Position numbers and translations under genes: made by a program
Shown: positions 46,150 to 55,209 of the stretch, one piece after another
Numbering within the stretch: the stretch's first letter is position 1
Layout: each line of letters begins with the position of its first letter
Assembly (NCBI GenBank): GCA_963730995.1
Contig: CAVSUB010000005.1
Coordinates: 158,179 to 222,178, forward strand
DNA length: 64,000 bases
Direction of reading: 5' to 3'
Source: CAVSUB01 sp963730995
Lineage (GTDB): Bacteria > Acidobacteriota > Vicinamibacteria > Vicinamibacterales > 2-12-FULL-66-21
Notes under the pieces: model-generated
The model's database searches: none
What the model was told of the DNA's origin: nothing
What the model saw: only the letters and a program-made list of their open reading frames with translations

Positions 46150-46722
46150 ATGAGACGAGGCGCAGCGATTTGTCTCCTGCTCGCATTGGCCGTCACGGTC
46201 GTGACGGCCAGGGCCAAGATCGAGGTCCAGCGCGATAAGAAGTTCGACTTCGCGTCGCTCAAAACCTGGGACTGGAATCCGTCAGGCGCGGGCGAGGTCA
46301 AGGTATGGCTCACGGCCGAATCGAAATCCGAGCCGGTCAAGCGGACCTACGAGCCGGTCCTGATGAAGGCGGTGGAGGACGAACTTGCGGGTCGGGGTCT
46401 GTCCCGGGCGACCGGAGGCCGGGGGGATTTCACCGTGACGTATTACGTGCTCATCACCACTTCGACCAATTCACAGCAGATGGGCCAGTTCCTCCCGCCC
46501 GTCACTCAGTACGGAGTGCCGCCGTTCGCTCCCGCGACGACTTCACTGAAGATTTTCCCGCAGGGCACGGTGGTGCTGGACATCGGGGCGCCCGACCCAA
46601 GCCACGTGGTCTGGCGCGGCGTCGCGCAGGCTGAAGTCGAACTGGACAAGACCGAGGCAGAACGCTCGGCGCGACTCCGGAACGTCATCCGGGACCTGGT
46701 GGCCAAGCTGCCGCGCAAGTAG
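46150..46722 (+). CDS. Secreted DUF4136-type protein
   Basis: 190 residues; signal peptide MRRGAAICLLLALAVTVVTARA. Typical DUF4136 features: FDFASLKTWDWNP near the start, a helix with EPVLMKAVEDELAGRGL, DFTVTYYV, GTVVLDIGAPDPSHVVWRGVAQAEV and an amphipathic end (RNVIRDLVAKLP). Envelope-associated, function unknown. Confidence 0.8.
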   Translation: MRRGAAICLLLALAVTVVTARAKIEVQRDKKFDFASLKTWDWNPSGAGEVKVWLTAESKSEPVKRTYEPVLMKAVEDELAGRGLSRATGGRGDFTVTYYVLITTSTNSQQMGQFLPPVTQYGVPPFAPATTSLKIFPQGTVVLDIGAPDPSHVVWRGVAQAEVELDKTEAERSARLRNVIRDLVAKLPRK

Positions 46723-46948
46723 GAACACCGTCGCAGCAGGAGGCAGGCGGTCTGCTCGGCGGGCCCACGATAGAATGGATGCCGACGGTCACGCCGGTCA
46801 CAACATATGGTGAGCGGGCCCGTCCAAGCGAATAACAGGCCCGGAATGCGACACCGAGGGCAGATTCGCGGGCAGGCATGTCGGTTGCCTCAGCGGATCG
46901 TCGCCCGTAGTTCTTCGGCTCGTTGCCGATCACGAAGGAGACCGTCAA

Positions 46949-47536
46949 ATGACGTTGCCAGGATTGTCGTTGACCCTCGCGCTGGCGGGGATTCTCGCGC
47001 CCACGCTGACCGATGCCGGCGGCCAGGCGAGCAAGATCACCGCGCCCGAGACGATCACGGCGAACGCGCACGTGGCTGGCTCGGCCGGGGCGGTCGCCAC
47101 GAGGGTCACCATGCAGATTGACCGCTACACTCCGGAGGCGGAGCGCAACGCCGTCGCGGACGCACTCAAGCACGGTGGCTACCCGGGATTCCTCACGGCG
47201 CTCCGAAAAGCGCCGGTCGTGGGTACCGTCACCGTCGCAGGCGAGACGTTCGACATCCGTTGGGCCCGGGAACAGCCCGTCCCCACCGGCCGCTCGATTG
47301 TGCTCATTACCGACAAGCCGGTGTACTTCGTGGGCGGAGGCAGCACGAAAGCAAAGCCACGCGAAGGATATGAAGTGGCGGTTCTGCAGTTCAGACTGGA
47401 CGACTCCGGCCTCGGGTTCGAGGGCACGATGGCGGCGGCCGCGCGCGTGAAGCCGGGGGGCCCGTCGGGCGTCCAGATAGACGATTACGCGGAGAAACCG
47501 ATCCAGCTGCAGACCATCAACCGGGCCATCAAGTAG
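46949..47536 (+). CDS. Secreted protein of unknown function
   Basis: 195 residues; aaggag ribosome site 9 bp upstream; signal peptide MTLPGLSLTLALAGILAPTLTDAG. One domain (ATRVTMQIDRYTPEAERNAV, GGYPGFLTALRKAPVVGTVT, IVLITDKPVYFVGGG, YEVAVLQFRLDDSGLGFEG) that I have not linked to a characterised family. A half-copy palindromic repeat follows 12 bp after its stop. Confidence 0.78.
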   Translation: MTLPGLSLTLALAGILAPTLTDAGGQASKITAPETITANAHVAGSAGAVATRVTMQIDRYTPEAERNAVADALKHGGYPGFLTALRKAPVVGTVTVAGETFDIRWAREQPVPTGRSIVLITDKPVYFVGGGSTKAKPREGYEVAVLQFRLDDSGLGFEGTMAAAARVKPGGPSGVQIDDYAEKPIQLQTINRAIK

Positions 47537-47548
47537 AGCGTCGTGCAA

Positions 47549-47574
47549 GGCGGGATCTGAAGACCCCGCCCTAC
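47549..47574. repeat. Palindromic intergenic repeat, copy 3 (single-hairpin form)
   Basis: Stem ggcgggatc/gaccccgcc (one mismatch) plus terminal ctac: one module of the two-hairpin element seen at 1424 and 23264. Lies between convergent genes. Confidence 0.7.
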
Positions 47575-47610
47575 ACCAACAGGAGAAGGTCACGCGCTGT
47601 CGGTGATCCA

Positions 47611-49563
47611 TCATCGCGCGCAGTAGGCGCGGATGAAGAATGGCTTGTCGCCGATTTGCAATCCGACGTCCTTCACGGGGCCGAAGATCGCGCAGGGTGT
47701 GTAGTGTGTCTCGATCCAGCGCATCAGCCGCTGGCAATAGTCACGACCGAACGCCGTACGGCCGAACTCGGTCGTCGGCCGATTGGGAATGAGGATCAGC
47801 GCCGTGCGCGCATCGCGCAACTGCTGAATGGCGCGCTCCTCGGACGCGGCATCGAGATAGCCCGGCGTGACGATCTCCTCGCGTAGCGGGTTTCTTCGTC
47901 CGCTCAGGAAATTGAGTGACGTCCCCTCGGGCACGACGGCAAGGGCATCTTTCTCGTTGGTGTGGCCGTCGATGTACGCGAGCGCTTCGTTGAACGCCAG
48001 CCCGATCTCGGGCCCGGTGATCATGGTTCCTCGGGCTGTTCGGACAGCGACCGTGTTTCGCGCGCGGTATCGATAGGCGAGCCCGACCATGTTGACGAGG
48101 GCCACGCAGACGAGCAGCGCCAGGCAGCTCGTACGCGCCACACGCGACACCCGCGCGTCTCGGAATCGGCTCGCAAACGGTCCCACCCAGAGATAGGTGA
48201 ATATCACGACGGCCACGGGCAGCAGATACGACGCATACACGCCTCCGCTCTGTACGTGCAGGACCACACGGCCAAGGCTCGCGAGCCCGTAGACGGTGAA
48301 GATGATCAGCGTTGCCGTGTGAGCGCTCCTCTCGCGGCGCAGGCCTGAAGCCAGCATCACCAGAAAGCCGAGAAGGAGGAACGGCATGGCGAGATACGGC
48401 CCCCTGGCCCGATCGAGTCCCGTCGCCATCCACATGACGATCAACAACGCCAGAACGGCTGCAAGCACGCGCCACGGGTGTGAAATGCCGGCCGTTTCAC
48501 GATCTTCAGGATTGGATACGTCGCACGTCGGTGATGCGGCAGTCGCCGCGGCGATGATTCTGCTGCTGGCCGCGATGCATGCAGCCAACAGGCCTAGCTT
48601 CGCAGTGGCGATGAGCATGCGGCCCACTGATTTGAGGGGGTGAGCCAGCCCCGAGATCTCGGCATTGAAGGCCGCGATTTCGGGTGGCATGGTGTAGACG
48701 ATGAGCCAGCTGTCGGAGGCGAGTGTTGACCAGCCGACGCGCGCGGCCTCGAATAAGTAGACGCCGGCTGTGAGCGCTCCTGCGGACAGGACGAAAACTC
48801 CGGCGAGCGACATGGTTCGCCGTGGATTCGGATACCCCCCGAGCACGGCGGCCGTCACGCCCGCAGCCAGCGCCGCGACACCCATCTCGGTCTTCGCCAG
48901 CGTTGTCAGGGCAGCCAGCAGGCCAGCCAACAGGAACGTCAGGGTCAGTTGTCTGGTTCGCGCTCGAAAGCCCACCCTGGACGAATCATGCGGTGCGACA
49001 GGGGTCGCCCGATCTCGCCATGACGATCCACCTGGGGCGGCGCCGGCACTCGACTGCTGCTCGTCTGTCAGTGCGGTGACCAGGATGACGAGCGTGACCA
49101 GACCGAGCAGCGCTCCGTGCAGCGCGTTGTAGGAGTACGGCAGGATGTAATTTCCAGCCGGTTTGAACACGCAGAACGACATGACGGTCAGCGTTGCGGT
49201 GCCCGCGGCAGCAGCGCTCATGATTTGGCGCCCGAGCCAATACACCAGTGCCAGCACCATCGTGGCGGTGACGATCCCGTCCGCGTAGAGGACATTCAGC
49301 GATGGATTGAAGATGCGAAACAGGATCGCGTGCAGCCATGGCGAGAGCGGTCCGTAAATGTGGCGAACGTCGGAATACAGCATCTCGCCGGCGGCAAGCC
49401 GCAGCGGCTGGTTCATCTCGCGTCCCACGTCGACGACCGGATTGGCCCAGCGCTGCCACGATGCCGCGAGGTTCAGCGCAAGGCATGCCGCGAGAATGGC
49501 AAGCCAGGCGCGGTCGTGCCCGCCTACTCTGCCGACGTGACGTCGGATGGCGCCGAGGAGCAT
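47611..49563 (-). CDS. Polytopic membrane protein, probable GT-C glycosyltransferase
   Basis: 650 residues, about a dozen hydrophobic helices, small C-terminal periplasmic domain. The first loop has an acidic pair after TM1 (VVDVGREMNQPLRL) and YSDVRHIYGPLSPWLH, the layout of GT-C enzymes such as ArnT/PMT that use lipid-linked sugars. The C-terminal part (ALAVVPEGTSLNFLSGRRNP, VTPGYLDAASEERAIQQL) recalls GT39-related uncharacterised proteins. Substrate unknown. Convergent with the preceding gene. Confidence 0.72.
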   Translation of the reverse strand: MLLGAIRRHVGRVGGHDRAWLAILAACLALNLAASWQRWANPVVDVGREMNQPLRLAAGEMLYSDVRHIYGPLSPWLHAILFRIFNPSLNVLYADGIVTATMVLALVYWLGRQIMSAAAAGTATLTVMSFCVFKPAGNYILPYSYNALHGALLGLVTLVILVTALTDEQQSSAGAAPGGSSWRDRATPVAPHDSSRVGFRARTRQLTLTFLLAGLLAALTTLAKTEMGVAALAAGVTAAVLGGYPNPRRTMSLAGVFVLSAGALTAGVYLFEAARVGWSTLASDSWLIVYTMPPEIAAFNAEISGLAHPLKSVGRMLIATAKLGLLAACIAASSRIIAAATAASPTCDVSNPEDRETAGISHPWRVLAAVLALLIVMWMATGLDRARGPYLAMPFLLLGFLVMLASGLRRERSAHTATLIIFTVYGLASLGRVVLHVQSGGVYASYLLPVAVVIFTYLWVGPFASRFRDARVSRVARTSCLALLVCVALVNMVGLAYRYRARNTVAVRTARGTMITGPEIGLAFNEALAYIDGHTNEKDALAVVPEGTSLNFLSGRRNPLREEIVTPGYLDAASEERAIQQLRDARTALILIPNRPTTEFGRTAFGRDYCQRLMRWIETHYTPCAIFGPVKDVGLQIGDKPFFIRAYCAR

Positions 49564-49695
49564 GGTCGCATCCGATTGTTACGGATCGCTGCTGCCGGAC
49601 GCCACTCACACGTGGGGACACGACGGACGGAGACGGCTCGCTCAGCCGGCGTCGGAAAACAAATCCAGAGTGAATATAGAGTTGGCTAATGGTCG

Positions 49696-49908
49696 CTACA
49701 AAGATCTGAGCGCGCGGCGCCAGGAAACGGCAGCAACAATGGCGCATGCCACTCCTAACGCGATCTCTGACAGAACTGGCGCCTGCGTCCAATGGCCCCA
49801 GTAGTGCCCTACTTGCCTGTTAAACGAGTAGCCAATTGACCCAGCGACGATGAACAACGCGGCGGCCGCGGTGAAGCTGAATGCCCACTGGAAAGGATTC
49901 TTCCTCAT
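49696..49908 (-). CDS. Small two-helix membrane protein
   Basis: 70 residues, MRKNPFQWAFSFTAAAALFI... with two hydrophobic segments. A weak ggat ribosome site precedes it. Small size and lack of family recognition limit confidence; codon use fits coding. Confidence 0.5.
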   Translation of the reverse strand: MRKNPFQWAFSFTAAAALFIVAGSIGYSFNRQVGHYWGHWTQAPVLSEIALGVACAIVAAVSWRRALRSL

Positions 49909-49948
49909 CGTCCGATCCTAGCCCGCTACGCGGTCCTCGGGCACGCGA

Positions 49949-50677
49949 TCACGGCACGCGCAGCCGATGGCGATCCACGACGCCGGCAATCTGCTTTTCA
50001 TCAGCAAGCACGGTGGTGTAGATCCACGTGTACCACGGCTTGCCGTGAATCACGACGTCGGTGCGCTCGGGACCGAGCAGCTCGCGATCGGCAAGAATCT
50101 CGAGATAGCAATCCACGAGATGCCCGTACGTGCTGTACTCATTCTCCGCGCTCGCCGGCAGGCCGACCGGCACGTGCGGGTACAGTCGGCGAAGCTCCGC
50201 GACAGCCGCCTGTTGTTCCGCCGCGTGATCCCTGAGATGCCAGTGAAGCTGTTCGTGGATGTAAGTCGAGAGGAGCTCGTCAGGCGACGAGGCAAAGTAC
50301 GGGTTGAGCGTCAGGACCGGAAACGCGTGGTTGACCGCCCCTTGTTCGATGACCACTCTACGAGTGAAGGTGTATTTCCTCAGGTCATGTGAGGCCAGCA
50401 CCTGCTCGAGGGTTTGTTTTGCCAGCTGTTCTCTGGGTGTCCCTCGCGCGAGATCGATGGTTATTCGTGAATCGGGGCCGCGCGCGGACAACGTCGCGTG
50501 GCCTGCGATCGACCAGGCTGCCACGCTCGCAACCAGTACGGTCGCGTGCGTTCTCAGGGCCCGTGACTCGCGTCGCACGAGAATCTTCCCAGCCAATGCG
50601 AAGACGAGCAGCGTGCAACCCGAGACCCATGCGCCGACGGCGAAGCTGCGAGCGCCATACATCGCAATCAGCTCCAT
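49949..50677 (-). CDS. Membrane-anchored putative zinc metalloprotease (HExxH)
   Basis: 242 residues. Two N-terminal hydrophobic segments (~10-30, ~45-60), then a soluble domain carrying IHEQLHWHLRDH, an HExxH zinc motif with a further His, and downstream acidic residues (YLEILADRELLG) that could supply the third ligand. Overall family not recognised. Protease activity is inferred from the motif only. Confidence 0.65.
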   Translation of the reverse strand: MELIAMYGARSFAVGAWVSGCTLLVFALAGKILVRRESRALRTHATVLVASVAAWSIAGHATLSARGPDSRITIDLARGTPREQLAKQTLEQVLASHDLRKYTFTRRVVIEQGAVNHAFPVLTLNPYFASSPDELLSTYIHEQLHWHLRDHAAEQQAAVAELRRLYPHVPVGLPASAENEYSTYGHLVDCYLEILADRELLGPERTDVVIHGKPWYTWIYTTVLADEKQIAGVVDRHRLRVP

Positions 50678-50715
50678 CCCCTTGTTCGGCCGCCCCGGTG
50701 CGGCGTCTCAGTGGC

Positions 50716-51150
50716 TCAGAAGACGTAGGGCACCATCCGGTTTGTCTTGCGAGCGTAGTCTGCGTACTCAGGGTACCGGCGTCGCAGCAGGCTCTCCTCC
50801 GCCAACATCCGAACCACACCGCCCGATGTGGCGAGGCTCGCCATGCCGACGGTGAACCAGGATGGGTGTCCGACGAAGCATGCCCAGATGAAGAGACAGA
50901 CCGCGGTGTAGATCGGATGACGAAGCCACCGATAGGGTCCCGCTGTGACGAGGCCGCCCGCGGTGGGAGACGCCGTCGCGTGGAAGCTTCGCCCTCCAAA
51001 GGTGAGGCGTGCCCACACCATGAGCGCCACCGCACATGCCTGCAGAACGATGACCGCTGGCGCGGCAGACAGCACTTGCTGCCGAAAGATGAGCCCAACC
51101 AGTCCCGCAACCATCATCGCCAGGCCAACTAACGAAGCTGCGTCAGTCAT
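50716..51150 (-). CDS. Isoprenylcysteine carboxyl methyltransferase-like (ICMT/PEMT) membrane protein
   Basis: 144 residues, four to five hydrophobic helices. The C-terminal SAM-binding signature is clear (VTAGPYRWLRHPIYTAVCL, then EESLLRRRYPEYADYARKT). Bacterial members methylate unknown small or lipid substrates. Shortish for the family but complete in its conserved half. Confidence 0.82.
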   Translation of the reverse strand: MTDAASLVGLAMMVAGLVGLIFRQQVLSAAPAVIVLQACAVALMVWARLTFGGRSFHATASPTAGGLVTAGPYRWLRHPIYTAVCLFIWACFVGHPSWFTVGMASLATSGGVVRMLAEESLLRRRYPEYADYARKTNRMVPYVF

Positions 51151-51296
51151 CTGCCTCGTTCCCCTTCGAGTAGGCGCCGAACCATCAGTCGCTCGACCTG
51201 TGATAGTTCGAAACGCCTGCGGCGGGCGCAGTGTAGCGCGCCGGCCGAGCTGACTTCAATTTCTTTGAAGGTGTGGACGGCTGCGGTATGTGGCGC

Positions 51297-51602
51297 TCAC
51301 CATCCGACTCGCGACCGCGTTCCGCGATGATCGGCATCTGCGGAGTGCCAGACGGGGGTGGGGAGCTCGGTCAGCTCTTTCAGATGGAGACGGCGCAGAC
51401 GGCTGCCGGCCCACGTGCCCGCACGCGCAAGCGCGACGTGGGTAATGAGGCCGTCGTGGAAGCTTGCAAAGCAGATCAGCGGCTGGGACTTGTTGTGCGT
51501 GAACTCAGGAACCGGTTCCGACGCGCCGGGACCGTCGCTGTCTTCCTCGAGCAGCACTTCGCGGCGTGCGACCGGGACGTGAAGAATGTAGCCGTTAGCC
51601 AT
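51297..51602 (-). CDS. Short unknown protein next to the integrase, possibly C-terminally truncated
   Basis: 101 residues beginning MANGYILHVPVARREVLLEE, with SQPLICFASFHDGLITHVAL and AGSRLRRLHLKELTELPTPV. This reads like a real globular domain, while the last ~15 residues (SADADHRGTRSRVGW) look random. ggaac lies just upstream. Lies between the ICMT-like gene and the integrase, in what may be a mobile segment. Family not recognised. Confidence 0.45.
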   Translation of the reverse strand: MANGYILHVPVARREVLLEEDSDGPGASEPVPEFTHNKSQPLICFASFHDGLITHVALARAGTWAGSRLRRLHLKELTELPTPVWHSADADHRGTRSRVGW

Positions 51603-51937
51603 TTCTGTTCCGTTTGGTTTTGGGACCGACTATGGCATGGCGGCGCGATCGGCGACAGGCAGGAGAAAATACTCGTCGGCGACCAGTTCGGTCGTGGAAG
51701 TGAGAAGGTTACCTGTGTTGCTCAGGCAACGTCCTCCGCGTCGCCAGGCGCGGAGTCGCTGAACGCCGTCGCCATCACGGTACGGCCAACCGCTTCCTCA
51801 ACCAGTAGCTTCGCGGCTGAATTTCGTCTGCCGACGCGTGCGGAGGCCGCGCGCGATCGCTCGAGAAGGCGTTGCTGGGTTCGTCGTACTTGGCGCGGTC
51901 CGTTCGCGAGCGATCCGACACGAGGAAGGAGTCGGAG
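51603..51937. other. Integrase upstream region, ~335 bp
   Basis: No convincing gene; probably integrase promoter and regulatory DNA. No direct repeats of attachment-site type found by eye. Confidence 0.4.
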
Positions 51938-53101
51938 ATGGGGGAACTCAAGCAACGGGGTCAGACTTGGTGGATCCGCTACTACAGGAACGGCAAACGA
52001 TACGAAGAGAGCTCGGGCAGCACCAAGGAAGGTGACGCGAGGAGCCTGCTGCGTCTACGCGAAGGCGACATCGAGCGCGGCGTCGCCATCACACCGAAAG
52101 TTGGCCGAATTCGCTTCGATGAGGCCGTCAAGGATGTGCTCAACGACTACCGAACCAACCGAAAGCGTTCGCTCGACGATGTTGAGCGGCGAATCGAGAA
52201 GCACCTGATGCCCTTCTTCGGGAATCGGAGGTTGACTTCGATCACGACGGCAGACATTCGTGAGTACATCGACTCGCGGCAGAAGGAGAGAACGGTCTCT
52301 CGAAAGGCGTTCACCTTCACGGCCAGGGACGGCACCCCTCGCCATGTGCCAGAACAGCACTGGACCGTGGCTGGCGTCTCCAACGGTGAGATCAACCGAG
52401 AGCTGACCGCTCTCAAGCGGATGTTCAATCTCGCGATCCAAGCAGGGAAGCTCCTCCAGAAACCACACATCCCTTTTCTGAAGGAGGACAATGTCCGCAT
52501 CGGCTTCTTCGAGCGGGACCAGTTCTTGGCGGTGTTGTCGCGGCTACCGGAGCCGGTGCAACCGGCAGCGACCTTCGCGTACATCACCGGCTGGCGGATC
52601 GACAGTGAGGTTCTGTCGCTCGAGTGGCGACAGGTGGACTTCACCACCGGCGAGGTCAGGCTCGATCCCGGCAAGACGAAGAATGGAGAGGGCCGCACGT
52701 TCCCGATGACACGCGATCTCCGCGAAGTGCTTGAACAGCAGCGAGCGATCACCGAGAAAGTCCAACGGCAGCTCAAGGTCGTATGCCCGCGTGTATTTCA
52801 TCGCTCGGGCCGGCCCATCAAGAGCTTCCGCGTTGCGTTTCGGACGGCGTGTACGGAAGCTGGATGTCCTGGTCGTGTGCTGCACGACTTCCGTCGAACG
52901 GCGGTGCGCCATCTCGTCCGCGCCGGCATTCCCGAGCGCGTCGCGATGCAGATGACGGGGCACAAGACTCGGAGCGTGTTCGAGCGATACAATATCGTTA
53001 GCGCTGGCGACCTCCGCGAGGCCGCCAGGCGTCTGGACGCCGTGACAGGGACAATTTCAGGGACAATCGAGCAAAATCAGCCAGCCCGGTCAAAAACCTG
53101 A
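51938..53101 (+). mobile_element. Tyrosine recombinase (phage/island-type integrase)
   Basis: 387 residues; ATG 51938 with aaggag 7 bp upstream. N-terminal arm-type domain (WWIRYYRNGKRYEESSGST), SAM-like core-binding domain (~60-190) and catalytic domain with Arg in ITGWRIDSEVLSLEW, Lys in PGKTKNGEGR, HxxR in LHDFRRTAVRHL, His in MTGHKTRSVFERY and the Tyr nucleophile in ERYNI. All catalytic residues intact. Its 3' end is 34 bp from the truncated end of an FAD monooxygenase. No tRNA nearby. Likely an integrative-element remnant or a single-gene integron-like insertion. Confidence 0.9.
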
Positions 53102-53134
53102 AATCAGCAAGTTCTTGTGCGACAACAGTTAGCT

Positions 53135-53866
53135 CTATGCGGTGAGGTGGCGGAGGACCGTCTTCTGCTGCTCTCGAGCCGGATCACCGTCGATCAGCTC
53201 CGAGCGGCATACGAGCAGCACCAGCGTTTCGTCATTTCGTAGCGCGACTCGTGCGACGTGTCGCTTGGACACGGTGTGCGAGACGTAGGTGAGCTCGTCC
53301 CGTCGGGGATAGCCGCTGAGGCGAAAGGCTGCCACATGGCAGCCGAGCGGTGTCTCGAACTTCACATCGGGTCCGAACGTCAGCTCTCGGACCTGGGAGT
53401 GCAAGCCGTCGGCGCCGACCGCGAGATCGAACCGCTCCTGCTGTCCGTTAGAGAGCGTCGCCGTCACACCCTCGCTGTCCGGCTGGAGCTTCGCGATCGA
53501 CACACCGAAGCGGGCCGGAATTCCGTCGCAGGCTTGAAAGAGTACCGCGGCGAGATCCGCTCGTGCGAGACTGATGAAGCGGTCTTTGAGCTGCCTGCGC
53601 ATCGAAGTCACGTCCATTCCGGCGACCTCGTGACCGTCGGCGTCGACCATCGAGAGCCGTTCCATCTTGTAGCAGCGTTCGAGCAAGGTCGGAACCAGGC
53701 CCATGCGGTCGGCGATCTCAAATCCGAGACCCCAGAAGTCGATGAGGTAACCACCTGTCCGCAAACGGGGTGCCTTCTCAAACAGGACAGCTTCGTGCCC
53801 GAACCGTCGGAGCCAATACGCGAGCGTAGGCCCTGCGATGCCGGTTCCGTTGATTGCGACTCTCAT
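53135..53866 (-). pseudogene. FAD-dependent monooxygenase, C-terminus missing
   Basis: 243 residues from ATG 53866 (aaggagg upstream). Group A flavin monooxygenase N-terminal half: Rossmann GxGxxG in INGTGIAGPTLAYWL, then the DG motif in GADGLHSQVR. Full-length members are about 380-400 aa and carry a GD motif that binds the FAD ribose; here the frame stops after VLRHLTA, before that motif. The missing C-terminus coincides with the 3' end of the integrase on the other strand, so a recombination event probably removed or displaced it. Unlikely to bind FAD normally. Confidence 0.8.
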
Positions 53867-54017
53867 GTTGCGAGCGCCTCCTTGCATTCGGTGCACTCCG
53901 ACTGGGCACCTCACCTCGCATTGTCTCTCATCGATGTTTTGACCTCAAACGATCAAGGCTGGTAGGCTGGTGGGAGCATCGTGCTACGGAGTGTGCCAGT
54001 GGCCCGAGGCGACCGAT

Positions 54018-55209
54018 ATGGCCGACACCAACTCATGCGCTCGTTGTGGCGGGCCGCTTGCTGACGGGTACTGTCAGGCGTGCGACCGGAGTAGCGAATC
54101 CACGTTCGTCCATCGGGAGATCGTGGTGCTCGTGGTGCTGTGCACGCTGGTCGCCGTGGGTTTCGTGTTCACTCGTGCGGCTGCTGGAGCGAACCGCGCA
54201 CTTCGACTTCGCGACGCAACCGCGTGGTACGAGGCCGGAGAAGCGGTACCTGGCAGGCGGTGAGACCCAGCTGGCGATCAGGGCGCTGCGTCGCGCGACG
54301 GCGATCAATCGCGACAACCGAAACTACCGGCTCGCCCTGGCAGCAGCGCTCGCTGCCGATCGACAGGATGATGCGGCCAGGCAAGTGTTGCTTGGCGTCC
54401 GCGAACTGACTCCCGAAGATCCTGGGGTGAACGTTCAGCTCGCGCGACTCGAAGGCCGTCATGACGATCTGACTGGCACGGTGCGGTATTACCAGAACGC
54501 GGTGTACGGCTCGTGGAGTAGTGACCAGCTGGATGCACGTCGTGAGGTACGCATTGAGTTGATCCGGTATCTGCTCGCCCACGAACAACGCGGGCGCGCA
54601 CTCTCGGAGCTCCTGGTGCTCAGCGGTAACCTGCCAGACGACGTGAAGTCACAGACGGAGGCGGGGCAATTGTTTCTGGACGCGGGCGAACCCCGCCGGG
54701 GACTCGATCGTTTTCGTCAGGCCTTACGCATCGATCCAAAGAATGCGGCGGCGCTCGCCGGCGCGGGTGAGGCGGCCTTCGAGACGGGCGACTACACCAG
54801 CGCCCAACGCTACTTACACGCGGTGGATTCACCGTCCGCTCGCGTGTCGGAACTCCGGTCGGTCACCGACCTGGTGCTGACCCGTGATCCTGTCCGGCCG
54901 GGCCTGTCGTTGCGCCAACGTCAGGATCGTGTGATGGCAGGGTTCAGACGCGCGTTAGAGGCACTGGACGACTGCGTCACGAAGAAGCCGGTGGCCAACA
55001 GCGCCTTCGATGCGCTGCGCGCTGAGGCGGGCGCATTGGAGCCGGAACTCCTCCCTGAGAGACTTCGCCGCACACCCGAATCGCTCGACACCGCCCTTAG
55101 TGTGATCTACCGCATCGAACAGCAGACCATGGACACGTGCGGCCAGGGGTCCGCATTCGATCGCGCGTTGCTCCTCATCGGGCGGCGCCACGAAGCGGAT
55201 CGGCAGTGA
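54018..55209 (+). CDS. Zinc-ribbon, single-TM, TPR protein (one frameshift)
   Basis: About 397 residues after removing one base near 54237-54243. N-terminal zinc ribbon (CARCGGPLADGYCQAC, two CxxC knuckles), one TM helix (VVLVVLCTLVAVGFVFT), then TPR-like repeats (YLAGGETQLAIRALRRATAI, LALAAALAADRQDDAARQVL, GLDRFRQALRIDPKNAAALA). The C-terminal ~120 residues have two Cys. Its TGA overlaps the ATG of the CLC channel (TGATG), so the two are coupled. Possibly an assembly or regulatory factor; no known function. Confidence 0.75.

Noticed and set aside
51273..52208. 311-codon plus-strand frame overlapping the integrase start
   Set aside because: Overlaps the clear integrase frame and has no recognisable domain.
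53102..53134. Clear attachment-site direct repeat flanking the integrase
   Set aside because: No matching core repeat was found by eye on the left side (51.1-51.3 kb).
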